A stretch of 64,000 nt of DNA, taken from positions 372,001-436,000 of the forward strand of contig NZ_QYAC01000002.1 in NCBI RefSeq assembly GCF_016758195.1. The letters are read 5' to 3'. Under the pieces are notes generated by a model. That model was given only the letters and a program-made list of their open reading frames with translations, was not told the DNA's origin and made no database searches. The stretch is from Leucobacter chromiireducens subsp. solipictus. GTDB lineage: Bacteria; Actinomycetota; Actinomycetes; Actinomycetales; Microbacteriaceae. A program made the position numbers and the translations under genes. This document shows positions 34,209 through 43,421 of this stretch, piece by piece (the stretch's first letter is position 1; every line of letters begins with the position of its first letter).

Positions 34209-35162
34209 GTGAACCGTTCTCGATCCTTCCCCGTGTGGGCCGCGCTGCTGGGCTCGGGACTGGCGGGCGTCCTCGTGGCCCTGCAATCCCGCATTAACGG
34301 GGGCCTCAGCCAAGAGCTCGGCAACGGCTACGTCACCGCGGCAGTCTCCTTTGGCATCGGCCTCATTGTGATGACGGTGGTGCTGTTGCTCTCGCGGCGA
34401 GGGCGGGCAGGACTCACGCAGGTCCGCGCCGAGGTTCGGGCCGGGCGGCTTCCCGCATGGACGCTGGTCGGCGGAGCGGGCGGGGCGTTCTTCGTGCTGA
34501 GCCAGGGGCTCGTCGCACCGCTCACGGGCCTGGCGCTGTTCACTGTGGGGATCGTCGCCGGCCAGGTGCTCGGCGGATTGGTGCTCGATCGCATCGGGCT
34601 TGGCCCGGGCGGACGGATCGATCCCACACCAACCCGAATCGTGGGCACCGTGCTCGCGGTGGTCGCGGTGTTCGTCTCGGTGGGCCTCAGCGGTGGCGCA
34701 GCGGAAGGGAGCGTGCTGTGGCTCGTGGTCTTTCCCGTGATCGTCGGGGTGCTCGTGTCGGCGCAGTCGATGGTGAATGGGCTCGTGCGCTCCGCGGCGC
34801 AGAGCGCGATCACGGCCACGTTTGTGAATTTCGTGGTGGGGACCACGCTGCTCGGGATCATCGCGGTTGTCTCGGTGCTCGTGTCCGGGTGGCCGACAAG
34901 CTGGCCGTCGTCGCCGCTCTACTATCTCGGCGGGGTGATCGGGACCATCTTCATCGCGGTCGCGGCGATGCTCGTGCGAACCGCGGGCGTGCTGCTCCTG
35001 AGCATGTCGAACGTGGCGGGTCAGCTCCTCGCAGCCCTCGCGTTTGATGCGGGCGCGCCACTGAGCGGCGGGCTGAGCCAGGGGATGATCGCCGGCACCG
35101 CGGTCGCCCTCCTCGCGGTCGTTATTGCGGCCCTGCCGGGGCGCTCGGCTCGAGCTCGGTGA
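34209..35162 (+). CDS. YdcZ/DUF606-type DMT-superfamily membrane transporter
   Basis: The 317-residue protein has about ten hydrophobic helices in two repeats of five, as in fused EamA/YdcZ (DUF606) proteins: LAGVLVALQSRINGGLSQELGNGY near the N-terminus and SAQSMVNGLVRSAAQSAITATFVNF in the second half are the paired DUF606 signatures. It is probably an efflux or metabolite transporter; the substrate is unknown. The 3' end overlaps the convergent nitroreductase gene by 41 bp. Confidence 0.85.
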   Translation: MNRSRSFPVWAALLGSGLAGVLVALQSRINGGLSQELGNGYVTAAVSFGIGLIVMTVVLLLSRRGRAGLTQVRAEVRAGRLPAWTLVGGAGGAFFVLSQGLVAPLTGLALFTVGIVAGQVLGGLVLDRIGLGPGGRIDPTPTRIVGTVLAVVAVFVSVGLSGGAAEGSVLWLVVFPVIVGVLVSAQSMVNGLVRSAAQSAITATFVNFVVGTTLLGIIAVVSVLVSGWPTSWPSSPLYYLGGVIGTIFIAVAAMLVRTAGVLLLSMSNVAGQLLAALAFDAGAPLSGGLSQGMIAGTAVALLAVVIAALPGRSARAR

Positions 35163-35700
35163 GATATCGATCCGGATCGAGCGGCTTCCGCGGCTTCGGC
35201 TTCCGATCCCGCTCAGGGACGCCGCCGACGTAGAGCCACCCGAGGAGATACTCGTCGGGGCTGAGCTCGTGGGCCGCATGGACCTCGGGCGTCCGCGTGA
35301 GCGAGCCGGTGCGCCAGAACGTGCCCCACCCCGCCTCGTGCAGCAGTAAGCCCAGCGTGTGGGCCACACCGCTGGCCACGGCCTCCTGCTCCCACACCGG
35401 GACCTTGTGTTTCAGCCGAGGGGAAACGACGAGTGCCAAGACGAGTGGGGCGCGGGTGGCCTTCGCGAGGTACTTCTCCCGCTTGCCTCCGGCCGCGGCG
35501 GCGAGCCCCTCGCCGAGCCGAAGACGTGCGTCACCGCGCATCTCGATGATCCGCCAGGGGCGGAGTCCCGAATGATCGGCAATGCTCGCGAGCGCAGCGA
35601 TCAGATCTCTCAGCTCTGCGCGGCTGGGTGCAGTATCGGTGACCTTCGAGTGGGAACGACGGTCCCGGACCGCGGCGGCGGCCGGTGCAGACTCGTTCAC
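35122..35700 (-). CDS. Nitroreductase-family FMN oxidoreductase
   Basis: The 192-residue protein has the nitroreductase fold: RRSHSKVTDTAPSRAELRDLI at the N-terminus, ADHSGLRPWRII (FMN phosphate region), VASGVAHTLGLLLHEAGWGTFWRTG, and ELSPDEYLLGWLYVGGVPE at the C-terminal side. The usual RRSxR is slightly altered. The substrate is not predictable. The start overlaps the msrB stop by 4 bases (co-translation with msrB) and the end overlaps the convergent transporter gene. Confidence 0.9.
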   Translation of the reverse strand: MNESAPAAAAVRDRRSHSKVTDTAPSRAELRDLIAALASIADHSGLRPWRIIEMRGDARLRLGEGLAAAAGGKREKYLAKATRAPLVLALVVSPRLKHKVPVWEQEAVASGVAHTLGLLLHEAGWGTFWRTGSLTRTPEVHAAHELSPDEYLLGWLYVGGVPERDRKPKPRKPLDPDRYLTELEPSAPAGPQ

Positions 35701-36137
35701 TCGTCGGTTTCGGGCGTCGCGCCCGCGTCGAAGGTCAGCGCCAGCGAGTTCATGCAGTACCGGTCACCGGTGGGTGTGCCGAAGCCGTCGGGGAAGACAT
35801 GGCCCAGATGCGAGCCGCAGTCCGCGCACCGGACCTCAGTGCGGACCATGCCCAGGGACGAATCCTCGAGCAGTTCGACGGCTTCCGGCCGGACGCTCTC
35901 GTAAAAGCTGGGCCAGCCGCACCCGGAGTCGAATTTCGTCCCGGCGACGAAGAGCTCGTTCCCGCAGGCGCGGCAGCGGTACAGGCCGTCGCGCTCCTCA
36001 TTCAGGAGAGCCCCGGTCCCGGCACGCTCCGTCGCGGCTTCGCGCAGGATCGCATATTCGTCGGGGCTCAACCGCTCACGCCAGTCGCTCTGGGAGAGCT
36101 GCACCGGATACTCGGGAGAATCAATGGGCTTCGTCAT
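35697..36137 (-). CDS. msrB: Peptide methionine-(R)-S-oxide reductase MsrB
   Basis: The 146-residue enzyme repairs oxidised methionine. It has two zinc CxxC pairs (YRCRACGNEL and RCADCGSHLGHVF), the FDSGCGWPSFYESV resolving region, and the catalytic cysteine in DRYCMNSLAL. The start is ATG 36137 (MTKPIDSPEYPVQLSQSDW) with GGAGG upstream; the longer frame crosses the divergent promoter region. It forms an operon with the nitroreductase gene, a plausible oxidative-stress pair. Confidence 0.96.
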   Translation of the reverse strand: MTKPIDSPEYPVQLSQSDWRERLSPDEYAILREAATERAGTGALLNEERDGLYRCRACGNELFVAGTKFDSGCGWPSFYESVRPEAVELLEDSSLGMVRTEVRCADCGSHLGHVFPDGFGTPTGDRYCMNSLALTFDAGATPETDE

Positions 36138-36326
36138 GAGTGCCTCCGTAGTCTGCGCAACGAGTACTGCAGGGCCCAGCGTAGCCCTCTCTGCTGGGTG
36201 CCCAGGCACGGCAGAGCTAGCGGAAGCCACCGGCATTGTCTGGGGCCCGTCAACGCAGGGTTCTGTGCGCAGTACGATCAGGTTTTGCGCGTTGCGCAGC
36301 ACATCGGACACACTGGACGGACGGTT

Positions 36327-38615
36327 ATGCAGCTTCTTGTCAGAAGACTCACCGGGCTGCCGAAGCGAGCTGTAGCGCTCGCTCTCGGCGCGACCTTGGT
36401 GCTCTCCATTCTCACGCTCCTGCCCGGAGGGGTCCCGAGCGCCCGGGCGGCTGACGGCACGCGCACCATCTCGGGCACGGTGGTACTCCCCGACGAGGTG
36501 CCGACCACGGCGTTGAGCGGTGTACAGCTGCGTGCCCTGGCCGACGGACAAGCGGTCACCGAGGGGGTGCCTGGCTCGATCGCTGAGTCCGGGGAGTATA
36601 TGATCTCGGGCTTGGAGCCCGGGACGTATCGCGTCGTCGCCGAGACCCAGGGGGATGCGGCTGCGCACGTTGCGACGACATTCCACGGCCAGAGTGCGGT
36701 GCTGCCGACGGGTGCCTCCGTCGATGTCCTCGCTGCGGATCAGTCGAACGTGGATGTGGTGCTCACCCGCGCTGACGGTGCCGGGGCCAGGGGCCTCGGT
36801 GGACCTGACGCCGACGCGGTTGCGCAGGATCCGGCACAGCTTACGCCCGCGGAGGCGACGGTCCTGTCGCCCTCAGTAGCGCCCGCCCCCGAAGCATCTG
36901 AGCCGACCGGGCTCTCGGACCATGACACCGAGGATGAGCAGCTGCTCGCCGACCTGCTCTTGCGTGCGCAGACCGAGGAGAGCGCGAGCGAGCGGCTGCA
37001 GCAGGCTACGGCCGAGCAGAACCCGAACGATCCACACGTGCAAGGTGCCGTTGACGGGCCAAAGCCCGTCACGTCAGTTTGGGGCGGAGTCGGCGAACCC
37101 GTGTATGCCGCAGCCGCAGGGACAACACGCACCATCTCCGGAAAGGTCACCCTCCCCGCGGCGCAAACGTCATGGCTGTCGACTATGAAGGTGTTCGTCT
37201 ACGACCCGAACGTGTCCGGAAACTCCCGGTTGGTGAACGTGAACCCGACGACGGGAGCCTGGGAAGCCACGGTCGCGCCGTCGCAGTACAAGGTGCAGTT
37301 CAGCTCCGAGCCCCCGGCGTACGACACCCGTATCACCGTCACGAACTGGTTCCCGAATGCGCAGTCGCTCAGCGAAGGCCGCTACGTCGACCTGCGCTCG
37401 CGAAACGCCTCGGGGATCAACGCCTCGGTGAAGCCCGGGGCAACGATCTCCGGGAAAGTATCGCTGCCGTCGGGATTCGCGCTGAATCGGAGCCGCGTGT
37501 ACGCGCTCGACGCGAGTGCGACCCCGGTGGATGTCTACTACCTCGGTGCTGATGGCACGTACACCTTCTCCCGGCTCCCCGTGCAACCGACCTGGTTCCA
37601 GGTAGTGACGTTCGACGCCCAGTACAACCTGCAGATGATGCAGTTCCTCCGCACCGGTGGCTCAACGAAACACACGCTCCCGCTCGGTGTCCGCTCAACC
37701 CGCAACCTGGCCGGAACCGCGGCGAAATCTCAGATCCAGGGCCGCATCGATGTTGCAGGTGGGCTGCCGAAAGATTTCCTGCGTGCGGCGAACGTCTTCC
37801 AGAAGGTGGACGGAAACTGGTTCCCCACGTACTACGCATGGCAGAACTCTCCCGAATACACCGGGATCGCGCTCGCTCAGGGTGAGTACGCGGTGGAGTT
37901 TACGGCCAAGACTGGGCGTGACGTTGCCAAGGGCGAATGGTGGAACACGCAGGCCTCGCGTGAGGCTTCGACGCGGATCACCCTCACGGGCAGCAACATC
38001 GCCAGGGGGATCAACGGGACTCTGCGGACGGGCAGCTCAGGCCAAGTTTCCCCGTTCGTTGATGTGAAGTCGAACCACAAGTTCTACAAGGAAATCGCGT
38101 GGATGTACGTTTCCAAGACCTCCACGGGAACGAAGCGATCCGACGGACGGTACTACTTCCCCAAGACGGGGGTGTCCCGGGAAGCGATGGCCGCGTTCAT
38201 GTACCGTATGAACGCTCCCGCGAACTATCGCGCCCCTGCGAAGTCACCGTTCATCGACGTGCCGACCTCCCACAAGTTCTATACGGAGATCGCGTGGATG
38301 TCGACGTCGGGGCTCTCAACCGGCGTGAAGACGCCGGCGGGGCGGACATATCAACCCACGCAGCCGGTCTCGCGTGAAGCGATGGCGGCGTTCATGTTCC
38401 GTCAGTACGCGCCATCGTCGTACCGGGCACCCGGGTACTCACGCTTCGACGATGTGAAAACCTCTCACAAGTTCTTCACGGAGATCTCCTGGATGTACGA
38501 CTCGGGTTTGTCCACCGGGGTGCGCTCAGGCACCAAACGCAACTACCAGGGCGGCACCGTTGTTACCCGAGAGGCGATGGCGGCGTTCCTGTACCGGAAC
38601 GCGCTGTATAGCTAG
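36327..38615 (+). CDS. Secreted protein with carboxypeptidase-regulatory-like and S-layer-homology-like repeats
   Basis: The 762-residue protein has a signal peptide ending SARA-ADG near residue 42. Several beta-sandwich repeats starting with (R)TISGxVxLP follow (~45, ~265 and ~365), resembling carboxypeptidase-regulatory or SpaA-like folds. The last ~189 residues are three ~64-residue repeats with the pattern F-x-D-V, HKF(Y/F)xEI(A/S)WM, STG, REAMAAF(M/L)(Y/F)R, like S-layer homology domains that bind secondary wall polymers. It is probably attached to the cell wall. It stands first in the surface and haem cluster. The start is ATG 36327. Confidence 0.85.
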   Translation: MQLLVRRLTGLPKRAVALALGATLVLSILTLLPGGVPSARAADGTRTISGTVVLPDEVPTTALSGVQLRALADGQAVTEGVPGSIAESGEYMISGLEPGTYRVVAETQGDAAAHVATTFHGQSAVLPTGASVDVLAADQSNVDVVLTRADGAGARGLGGPDADAVAQDPAQLTPAEATVLSPSVAPAPEASEPTGLSDHDTEDEQLLADLLLRAQTEESASERLQQATAEQNPNDPHVQGAVDGPKPVTSVWGGVGEPVYAAAAGTTRTISGKVTLPAAQTSWLSTMKVFVYDPNVSGNSRLVNVNPTTGAWEATVAPSQYKVQFSSEPPAYDTRITVTNWFPNAQSLSEGRYVDLRSRNASGINASVKPGATISGKVSLPSGFALNRSRVYALDASATPVDVYYLGADGTYTFSRLPVQPTWFQVVTFDAQYNLQMMQFLRTGGSTKHTLPLGVRSTRNLAGTAAKSQIQGRIDVAGGLPKDFLRAANVFQKVDGNWFPTYYAWQNSPEYTGIALAQGEYAVEFTAKTGRDVAKGEWWNTQASREASTRITLTGSNIARGINGTLRTGSSGQVSPFVDVKSNHKFYKEIAWMYVSKTSTGTKRSDGRYYFPKTGVSREAMAAFMYRMNAPANYRAPAKSPFIDVPTSHKFYTEIAWMSTSGLSTGVKTPAGRTYQPTQPVSREAMAAFMFRQYAPSSYRAPGYSRFDDVKTSHKFFTEISWMYDSGLSTGVRSGTKRNYQGGTVVTREAMAAFLYRNALYS

Positions 38616-38625
38616 CGAGTGACGT

Positions 38626-38674
38626 GTTCGACCCCCGATGCTCATATTCGTGGCATTGGGGGTCGAACCCTTTT
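38626..38674 (+). terminator. Intrinsic terminator of the first surface-protein gene
   Basis: A 16-bp stem (38626-38641 with 38653-38668, one G-U pair), an 11-nt loop, then CCTTTT. Confidence 0.85.
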
Positions 38675-38804
38675 GGGGTATGCGGTGACGTCAGAAATCC
38701 TGGAAAGCAGGGAGGGAAAGTACCCAAATCAGGCGCTCCGGAAGCCCGGTATGCTCAGCGAACTTGCATCGTCAGACGATATTCGTCAGACTATAGGACG
38801 GTGC

Positions 38805-38823
38805 TGAGGTAAGGTGCACCTCA
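38805..38823. promoter_or_regulatory. Candidate DtxR/IdeR iron box upstream of the second surface-protein gene
   Basis: TGAGGTAAGGTGCACCTCA matches the DtxR consensus (TTAGGTTAGSCTAACCTAA) at about 13 of 19 positions and has perfect TGAGGT/ACCTCA ends. It lies just downstream of a TATA-containing promoter region (around 38790), 67 nt before the ATG. Confidence 0.6.
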
Positions 38824-38889
38824 CTTCGATCCGATGAGCGCCTCCACGACAGCGTGCAGGCCACCGACGCGTAAAGGACTGCAATCGTC

Positions 38890-40686
38890 ATGACTGCACA
38901 CACGAGCTGGCGGAGGCGCTCCGCCTCGGTGCTGGCCACCGCCACGGCGGTACTCCTCGCCGCCAGCGGCGCCTTGATGGCTCCGGCCGCGGCGTTCGCC
39001 GAGGAGGCACCCGCCGGCCCCACAATTACGGTTACGCCGAACGTTGATCTCGACCGTTCCGGCGCTACGGTGACTGTTTCTGGCTCGGGCTATGACCCGA
39101 ACAAGCCGATCTATGTGACGACATGCGCGGATATCGCCCTGGAGCAGCTCGACTTCACCTACATCAACAAGGGGTGCACCAGCGGGGCGAAGCAGATCAA
39201 GCTGGGAGCGGAGTCGACGCCGGGGACCGATGCGTTCCAGACCGATGGCACCTTCTCGACGACCTTGCAGGTCGCACCGAAGGCCGGAGCTGAGTCCACC
39301 GCGGTCTTCACTATCGCCAACCATTTGGCGATGCAGGACCGTTCGCAGGATGCAAAGGCGGTCCTGAACTTCGCTGCTGAGGCTGCGGTTCCTTCGGCTG
39401 TGTCAACGGTTGCAGCGGCTACCACGGCGGGCTTGACTGTTGCTACCGACCTGGCGAATATTCCTGGCCCGAACGGCGCATACGTTGCGGTTATTGAGGC
39501 CGGTACTTCGGGGAACATCTCCCGTGACAACATGGGAGTCGCCTCTGCGTGGGTGCGTCCTGCGGATCTCGTCGATGGGGCAGCCCAGAATTCTCTCGAG
39601 GTCCCCTCTGCCGGGCTTGATCGCACGAAGAACTACGAGGTGCTCGTGTGGAAGGGGCACACGATGCCTGGTGCCGACACAACGCTCAGTCTTGCGCCGC
39701 TTGTCGTTTCGGCAGCCCAGTGGGATGCAGTGTTCCCGCCTGTTGTCGCACCTGCCTCAAGCGTTACCGCTCAGGTTTCCGCAACTAAGACCGGGCTTAC
39801 CTTGGACGCTGAGATCAAGAATGTCTTTAATGCAGATGGTGCGTATATCACTGTCATTGAGGCTGGAAAGATCGGCGATGTCAACCAGCAGGATATGGGA
39901 ATCGGCGCAGAATGGGTGCGCGGAAGCGCATTCTCTGAGGGGGCCGCGAAAGTGAAGCTGACCCTCCCGAAAGCTGAGCTTGACCGCAAGAAGCAGTACG
40001 AAGTGATCGTGTGGCCGTCGAAGTCGTTCCCGAACTCTGCAAACCTGCTTGCTCAGACGAAGCTCAACGTGACCAAGGCACAGTGGGACACCGTGTTCCC
40101 GACGGTCGCCCCGAAGATTCCCTTCACCGACATGAAGTCGGGCGACAAGTTCTACAAGGAGATCTCGTGGATGTACACGAGCAAGCTCTCGACCGGCATG
40201 AAGCAGCCTGACGGTTCCGTGATTTACGCGCCGAAGCAGAACGTTTCGCGTGAGGCGATGGCCGCGTTCCTGTTCCGCCAGTACGCGAAACCGGGCTACA
40301 AGGCACCCGCGAAGTCGCCGTTCACGGACGTGAAGACGAGTGACAAGTTCTACAAGGAGATCGCGTGGATGAAGGACGCGAAGATCTCGACGGGCGTGAA
40401 GCAGGCCAACGGCACGGTGAAGTACCTGCCGAAGTCGAGCATCACCCGTGAGGCGATGGCGGCGTTCATGTACCGGATCGACGAGGGCTCGAAGCCGGCG
40501 ACGCCAAAGGTGTCCCCGTTCTCCGATATGAAGCCGGGCGATAAGTTCTTCAAGGAAATCGCGTGGATGCACTCGAGCGGTCTGTCGACGGGTATCAAGC
40601 AGCCCAGTGGCAAGCCGACGTATGCGCCGAAGTCGAACGTGACGCGTGAGGCGATGGCGGCGTTCCTCTACCGCGCACAGCCGTAA
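38890..40686 (+). CDS. Secreted protein with AQW modules and three S-layer-homology-like repeats
   Basis: The 598-residue protein has a signal peptide (cleavage after AAAFA, ~39). An Ig-like domain (~45-165) carries VTVSGSGYDPN and a cysteine pair (TTCADIA, KGCTSG), like those found with HtaA domains. Two ~115-residue modules follow (~167-285 and ~288-405), each with GAY(V/I)xVIEAG, YEV(L/I)VW and ending AQWDxVFP. The last ~190 residues are three S-layer-like repeats (FxDMKSGDKFYKEISWM... REAMAAFLFR). A related module occurs in the next HtaA protein. With the iron box upstream, a wall-bound part in haem capture is likely (inference). Confidence 0.82.
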   Translation: MTAHTSWRRRSASVLATATAVLLAASGALMAPAAAFAEEAPAGPTITVTPNVDLDRSGATVTVSGSGYDPNKPIYVTTCADIALEQLDFTYINKGCTSGAKQIKLGAESTPGTDAFQTDGTFSTTLQVAPKAGAESTAVFTIANHLAMQDRSQDAKAVLNFAAEAAVPSAVSTVAAATTAGLTVATDLANIPGPNGAYVAVIEAGTSGNISRDNMGVASAWVRPADLVDGAAQNSLEVPSAGLDRTKNYEVLVWKGHTMPGADTTLSLAPLVVSAAQWDAVFPPVVAPASSVTAQVSATKTGLTLDAEIKNVFNADGAYITVIEAGKIGDVNQQDMGIGAEWVRGSAFSEGAAKVKLTLPKAELDRKKQYEVIVWPSKSFPNSANLLAQTKLNVTKAQWDTVFPTVAPKIPFTDMKSGDKFYKEISWMYTSKLSTGMKQPDGSVIYAPKQNVSREAMAAFLFRQYAKPGYKAPAKSPFTDVKTSDKFYKEIAWMKDAKISTGVKQANGTVKYLPKSSITREAMAAFMYRIDEGSKPATPKVSPFSDMKPGDKFFKEIAWMHSSGLSTGIKQPSGKPTYAPKSNVTREAMAAFLYRAQP

Positions 40687-40698
40687 GGAAATTCGGAC

Positions 40699-40736
40699 TC
40701 GGGCGTGAGGGTGACTTCGGTCGCACTCACGCCCGA
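40699..40736 (+). terminator. Hairpin after the second surface-protein gene
   Basis: TCGGGCGTGAG (40699-40709) pairs with CTCACGCCCGA (40726-40736), with part of the 16-nt interior also pairing. There is no T-tract. Confidence 0.6.
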
Positions 40737-40891
40737 ACCCGTTGGTGCTGGACGAAATTTCCGCATCAAGTTGCAACATCAGATGATGTTCAGCAGACTG
40801 GAAATACTGCACGAGACGATAGTGAACTCGGGTACTCACGCCGCGAGAAGACCGACGCAGAGAATGCGTCACACGCAGGGAGACTGAACAG

Positions 40892-43324
40892 ATGCGTACA
40901 CGAAATGTGTTCCGGGGGCTCGCAGCAGCGACGTTGTCTGCAGCACTTGTCGTGGGCGGCGCACTCGGCACACCCGCCTTTGCGGAAGAGTCGGTCGACA
41001 CCGCAGCGCAGCAGACAGAATCCGCGATTCCGGTGGCCGATGCGTCGGAGCACGTTGCGCCTCAGAATACGGATCTGAGTGCATCGGTAGAGAACCCGGA
41101 CGCAGACACTGCTGCAAGCGAATCCGGTGCGGTGGGGTCCGAACACACACCGGACCCGGCCTCTAACACCGCACCTGAAGGGCCTCAGGGGGCGAGCGAG
41201 GTTCCGGGGGAGCACTCAAATCAGGTGGAGCCCACGCCCGAAGCGTCTGCCGCAACCAGTGAACCCGCGGTGCCCTCGGAGCAGCCGGAGGCACCCCTGG
41301 ACATTGCCCTCAAACTGACGACCACGGTCAAGGCCAAACGGAGCCTGAGCGTGCAAGTAACGGCCACCGGGCTCCCGGCCGACTTTGCCGAAGTCTCAGC
41401 TGCGCTGATTCCGACCGGTGATGAAGCGAGTCTGCTCGGCCCTGAAAACCAGATCCCGGCGCTGGCGTCGCCGAAGCCGCAGGTGCAGGACGGCAAGGCG
41501 AGCTTCCCTCTGATTGCTCCGGTCGAGCGGCTCACGCGCGGAACGCAGTACGTCGTGGTGCTGTGGCCGAACAACGCGAAGCCCGAACCCGCAAATATCC
41601 TTGCCCGCGCGGACGCCGCGGTGACCGCAGCCCAGTGGGAGCAGCTCCTGGGTGTCCCACCGCAGCCGGACTGGAACGAGAAGGCCGCGGTGGGCAGCTT
41701 TGACTGGGGCCTCCGGGATAAGTTCCGCGAGTATGTGACCGGCGGAATCGCCAAAGGGAAGATCACCGTTCAGAAGCCGGCGACCGGCAGCAGTGTGTAC
41801 CGCTTTCCGCAGACCTCGAACACCTGGGACCCCAAGACACTCACCGGAACGGTGAAGTATGCCGGTCTCGTGAACTTCTGGGGACACGACGGTGTACTCG
41901 ACCTGAACCTTGCGAACCCCGAAGTCACGGTCCGCAATGCGAATAGCGCGGAACTCAACGTCCCCTATGCGGGCAAGATGTTGAAGATTGCCACCATCGA
42001 CCTCAGCGCGAAGTCTGCGTCGAAGAATGTGCTTCCCGACGGTTCGGTGCAGTTCCGCAACACACAAGTGACTTTGACCGCGGACGGCCGGGACGTGTAT
42101 TTCGAGGAGTACATGTCGGCGGACATGGAGCTTGCGCCGCTCACCTTCACGGTGGGTGCGGATTCGAAGACCGAGCAACCCGTGAAGCCCCCGACAACGA
42201 AACCTGGGACGTCCAAGCCCAAGCCCACCCCCAAGCCTGTCCCGAAGCCGCTGCCGCCCACCACCGTGTACGGTGGGGCAACCGGTGCGCAGGCCGCGGG
42301 TTCGTTGAGCTGGGGGGTCTCGAGCGCGTTCTCGAGCTACGTCACGGGTCCGATCGCGAAGGGTGCCGTCACGACCAGTGGGGTCGGCAGCTCCGGCGGC
42401 GGCTACCTCTTCCCGCAGGCCGCGGGTGGGAGCTGGGACACCGCCACTCAGACCGGTTCCGTGCAGTACTCGGGTGTGATCTCGTTCACCGGCCACAAGG
42501 GTCTGCTGAGCGAAAGCATGAGCAACCCGACGATTCAGGTCACTGGCCCCGACACGGGAGTGATCTACAACGGGGGCGCCCAGTGGGGCACGCTCAATCT
42601 CGCGGCAGCCTCGAAATCGGTGGGACCGAACGGTGAGGTCACGTGGAGCGGCGTTCCGGTGAGCGGCGGCTTCTCGGGCGGAGCGTCCGGCGGCAGCCAG
42701 TACACCCTCGCGGCGGACCCCCTGACGTTCACCGTGGGCACCGCGAGCGGAGTCAGCTACGGATCCACCGCGGTGAGTAACGACTCGCTGAAGCGGACGG
42801 CCGCGGCAAGCGCGCCCACGACGAGCGGGATCCGGATCCTCACCGACACGAAGAAGATCGTTCCCGGTGGCGAGATCGAGCTGGAAGCGCCCGGCTTCAC
42901 TGCGAAGGAACGAGAGGCCCTCGTGGTGCTGTACCCCGGCGTGATCGTTCTGGATGAGGCCGCAGGTGCTGACGCCTCCGGAACCGTGCGCTGGATCGGC
43001 ACGATCCCCGAAGACCTGCCCCTCGGTGAGTACGTGATCACCGTGCAGGGGAGCACCGACGCTGGCGCGGTCATGGAAGTGCGCAAGCCCGAGCCGAAGG
43101 CGAAGGCTGCGGCGAACCAGCAGCGCGTGGCCGAACTCGCGGCGCAGGCGGAGGCCGGAGAGCCAGCTGCGGCGGGAGTGCTTCCCGCCGCCGAGGCGCA
43201 GGCGACCTGGATGTGGTGGGCGGCTTCGCTCGGCCTGCTCCTCGTCGCCGGGGTCATGGGCGGACTGGTTGTCGCGCAGCGTCGGAACGCCGCCGCGGCC
43301 CACACACCCGGATCCGGATCGTAG
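40892..43324 (+). CDS. Cell-surface haem-binding protein with two HtaA domains
   Basis: The 810-residue protein has a signal peptide (cleavage after AFA at ~31), a ~100-residue Pro/Glu/Ser-rich spacer, and one AQW module (~136-254: YVVVLWPNN, VTAAQWEQLLG). HtaA domain 1 (~266-430) has GSFDWGLRDKFREYVTG and FWGHDG; a Lys/Pro linker leads to HtaA domain 2 (~470-635) with GSLSWGVSSAFSSYVTG and FTGHKG. A beta domain and a C-terminal membrane helix (WMWWAASLGLLLVAGVMGG) complete it. HtaA domains bind haem through a conserved Tyr and His; the shared GH motif is a candidate ligand site. It should pass haem to the HmuTUV importer. Confidence 0.9.
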   Translation: MRTRNVFRGLAAATLSAALVVGGALGTPAFAEESVDTAAQQTESAIPVADASEHVAPQNTDLSASVENPDADTAASESGAVGSEHTPDPASNTAPEGPQGASEVPGEHSNQVEPTPEASAATSEPAVPSEQPEAPLDIALKLTTTVKAKRSLSVQVTATGLPADFAEVSAALIPTGDEASLLGPENQIPALASPKPQVQDGKASFPLIAPVERLTRGTQYVVVLWPNNAKPEPANILARADAAVTAAQWEQLLGVPPQPDWNEKAAVGSFDWGLRDKFREYVTGGIAKGKITVQKPATGSSVYRFPQTSNTWDPKTLTGTVKYAGLVNFWGHDGVLDLNLANPEVTVRNANSAELNVPYAGKMLKIATIDLSAKSASKNVLPDGSVQFRNTQVTLTADGRDVYFEEYMSADMELAPLTFTVGADSKTEQPVKPPTTKPGTSKPKPTPKPVPKPLPPTTVYGGATGAQAAGSLSWGVSSAFSSYVTGPIAKGAVTTSGVGSSGGGYLFPQAAGGSWDTATQTGSVQYSGVISFTGHKGLLSESMSNPTIQVTGPDTGVIYNGGAQWGTLNLAAASKSVGPNGEVTWSGVPVSGGFSGGASGGSQYTLAADPLTFTVGTASGVSYGSTAVSNDSLKRTAAASAPTTSGIRILTDTKKIVPGGEIELEAPGFTAKEREALVVLYPGVIVLDEAAGADASGTVRWIGTIPEDLPLGEYVITVQGSTDAGAVMEVRKPEPKAKAAANQQRVAELAAQAEAGEPAAAGVLPAAEAQATWMWWAASLGLLLVAGVMGGLVVAQRRNAAAAHTPGSGS

Positions 43325-43344
43325 GACCATCACGTATCGTGGGT

Positions 43345-43377
43345 GGGCGAGGCTCCAGAACTGGAGCGCCCCCGCCC
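43345..43377 (+). terminator. Hairpin between the two HtaA genes
   Basis: GCTCCAG-AA-CTGGAGC core with outer GGGCG/CGCCC pairing. There is no T-tract; possible attenuator or processing site inside the operon. Confidence 0.4.
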
Positions 43378-43421
43378 GAACCGGGCACTATCCCGTCCCA
43401 GGAACACAAGGAGACTCAATC

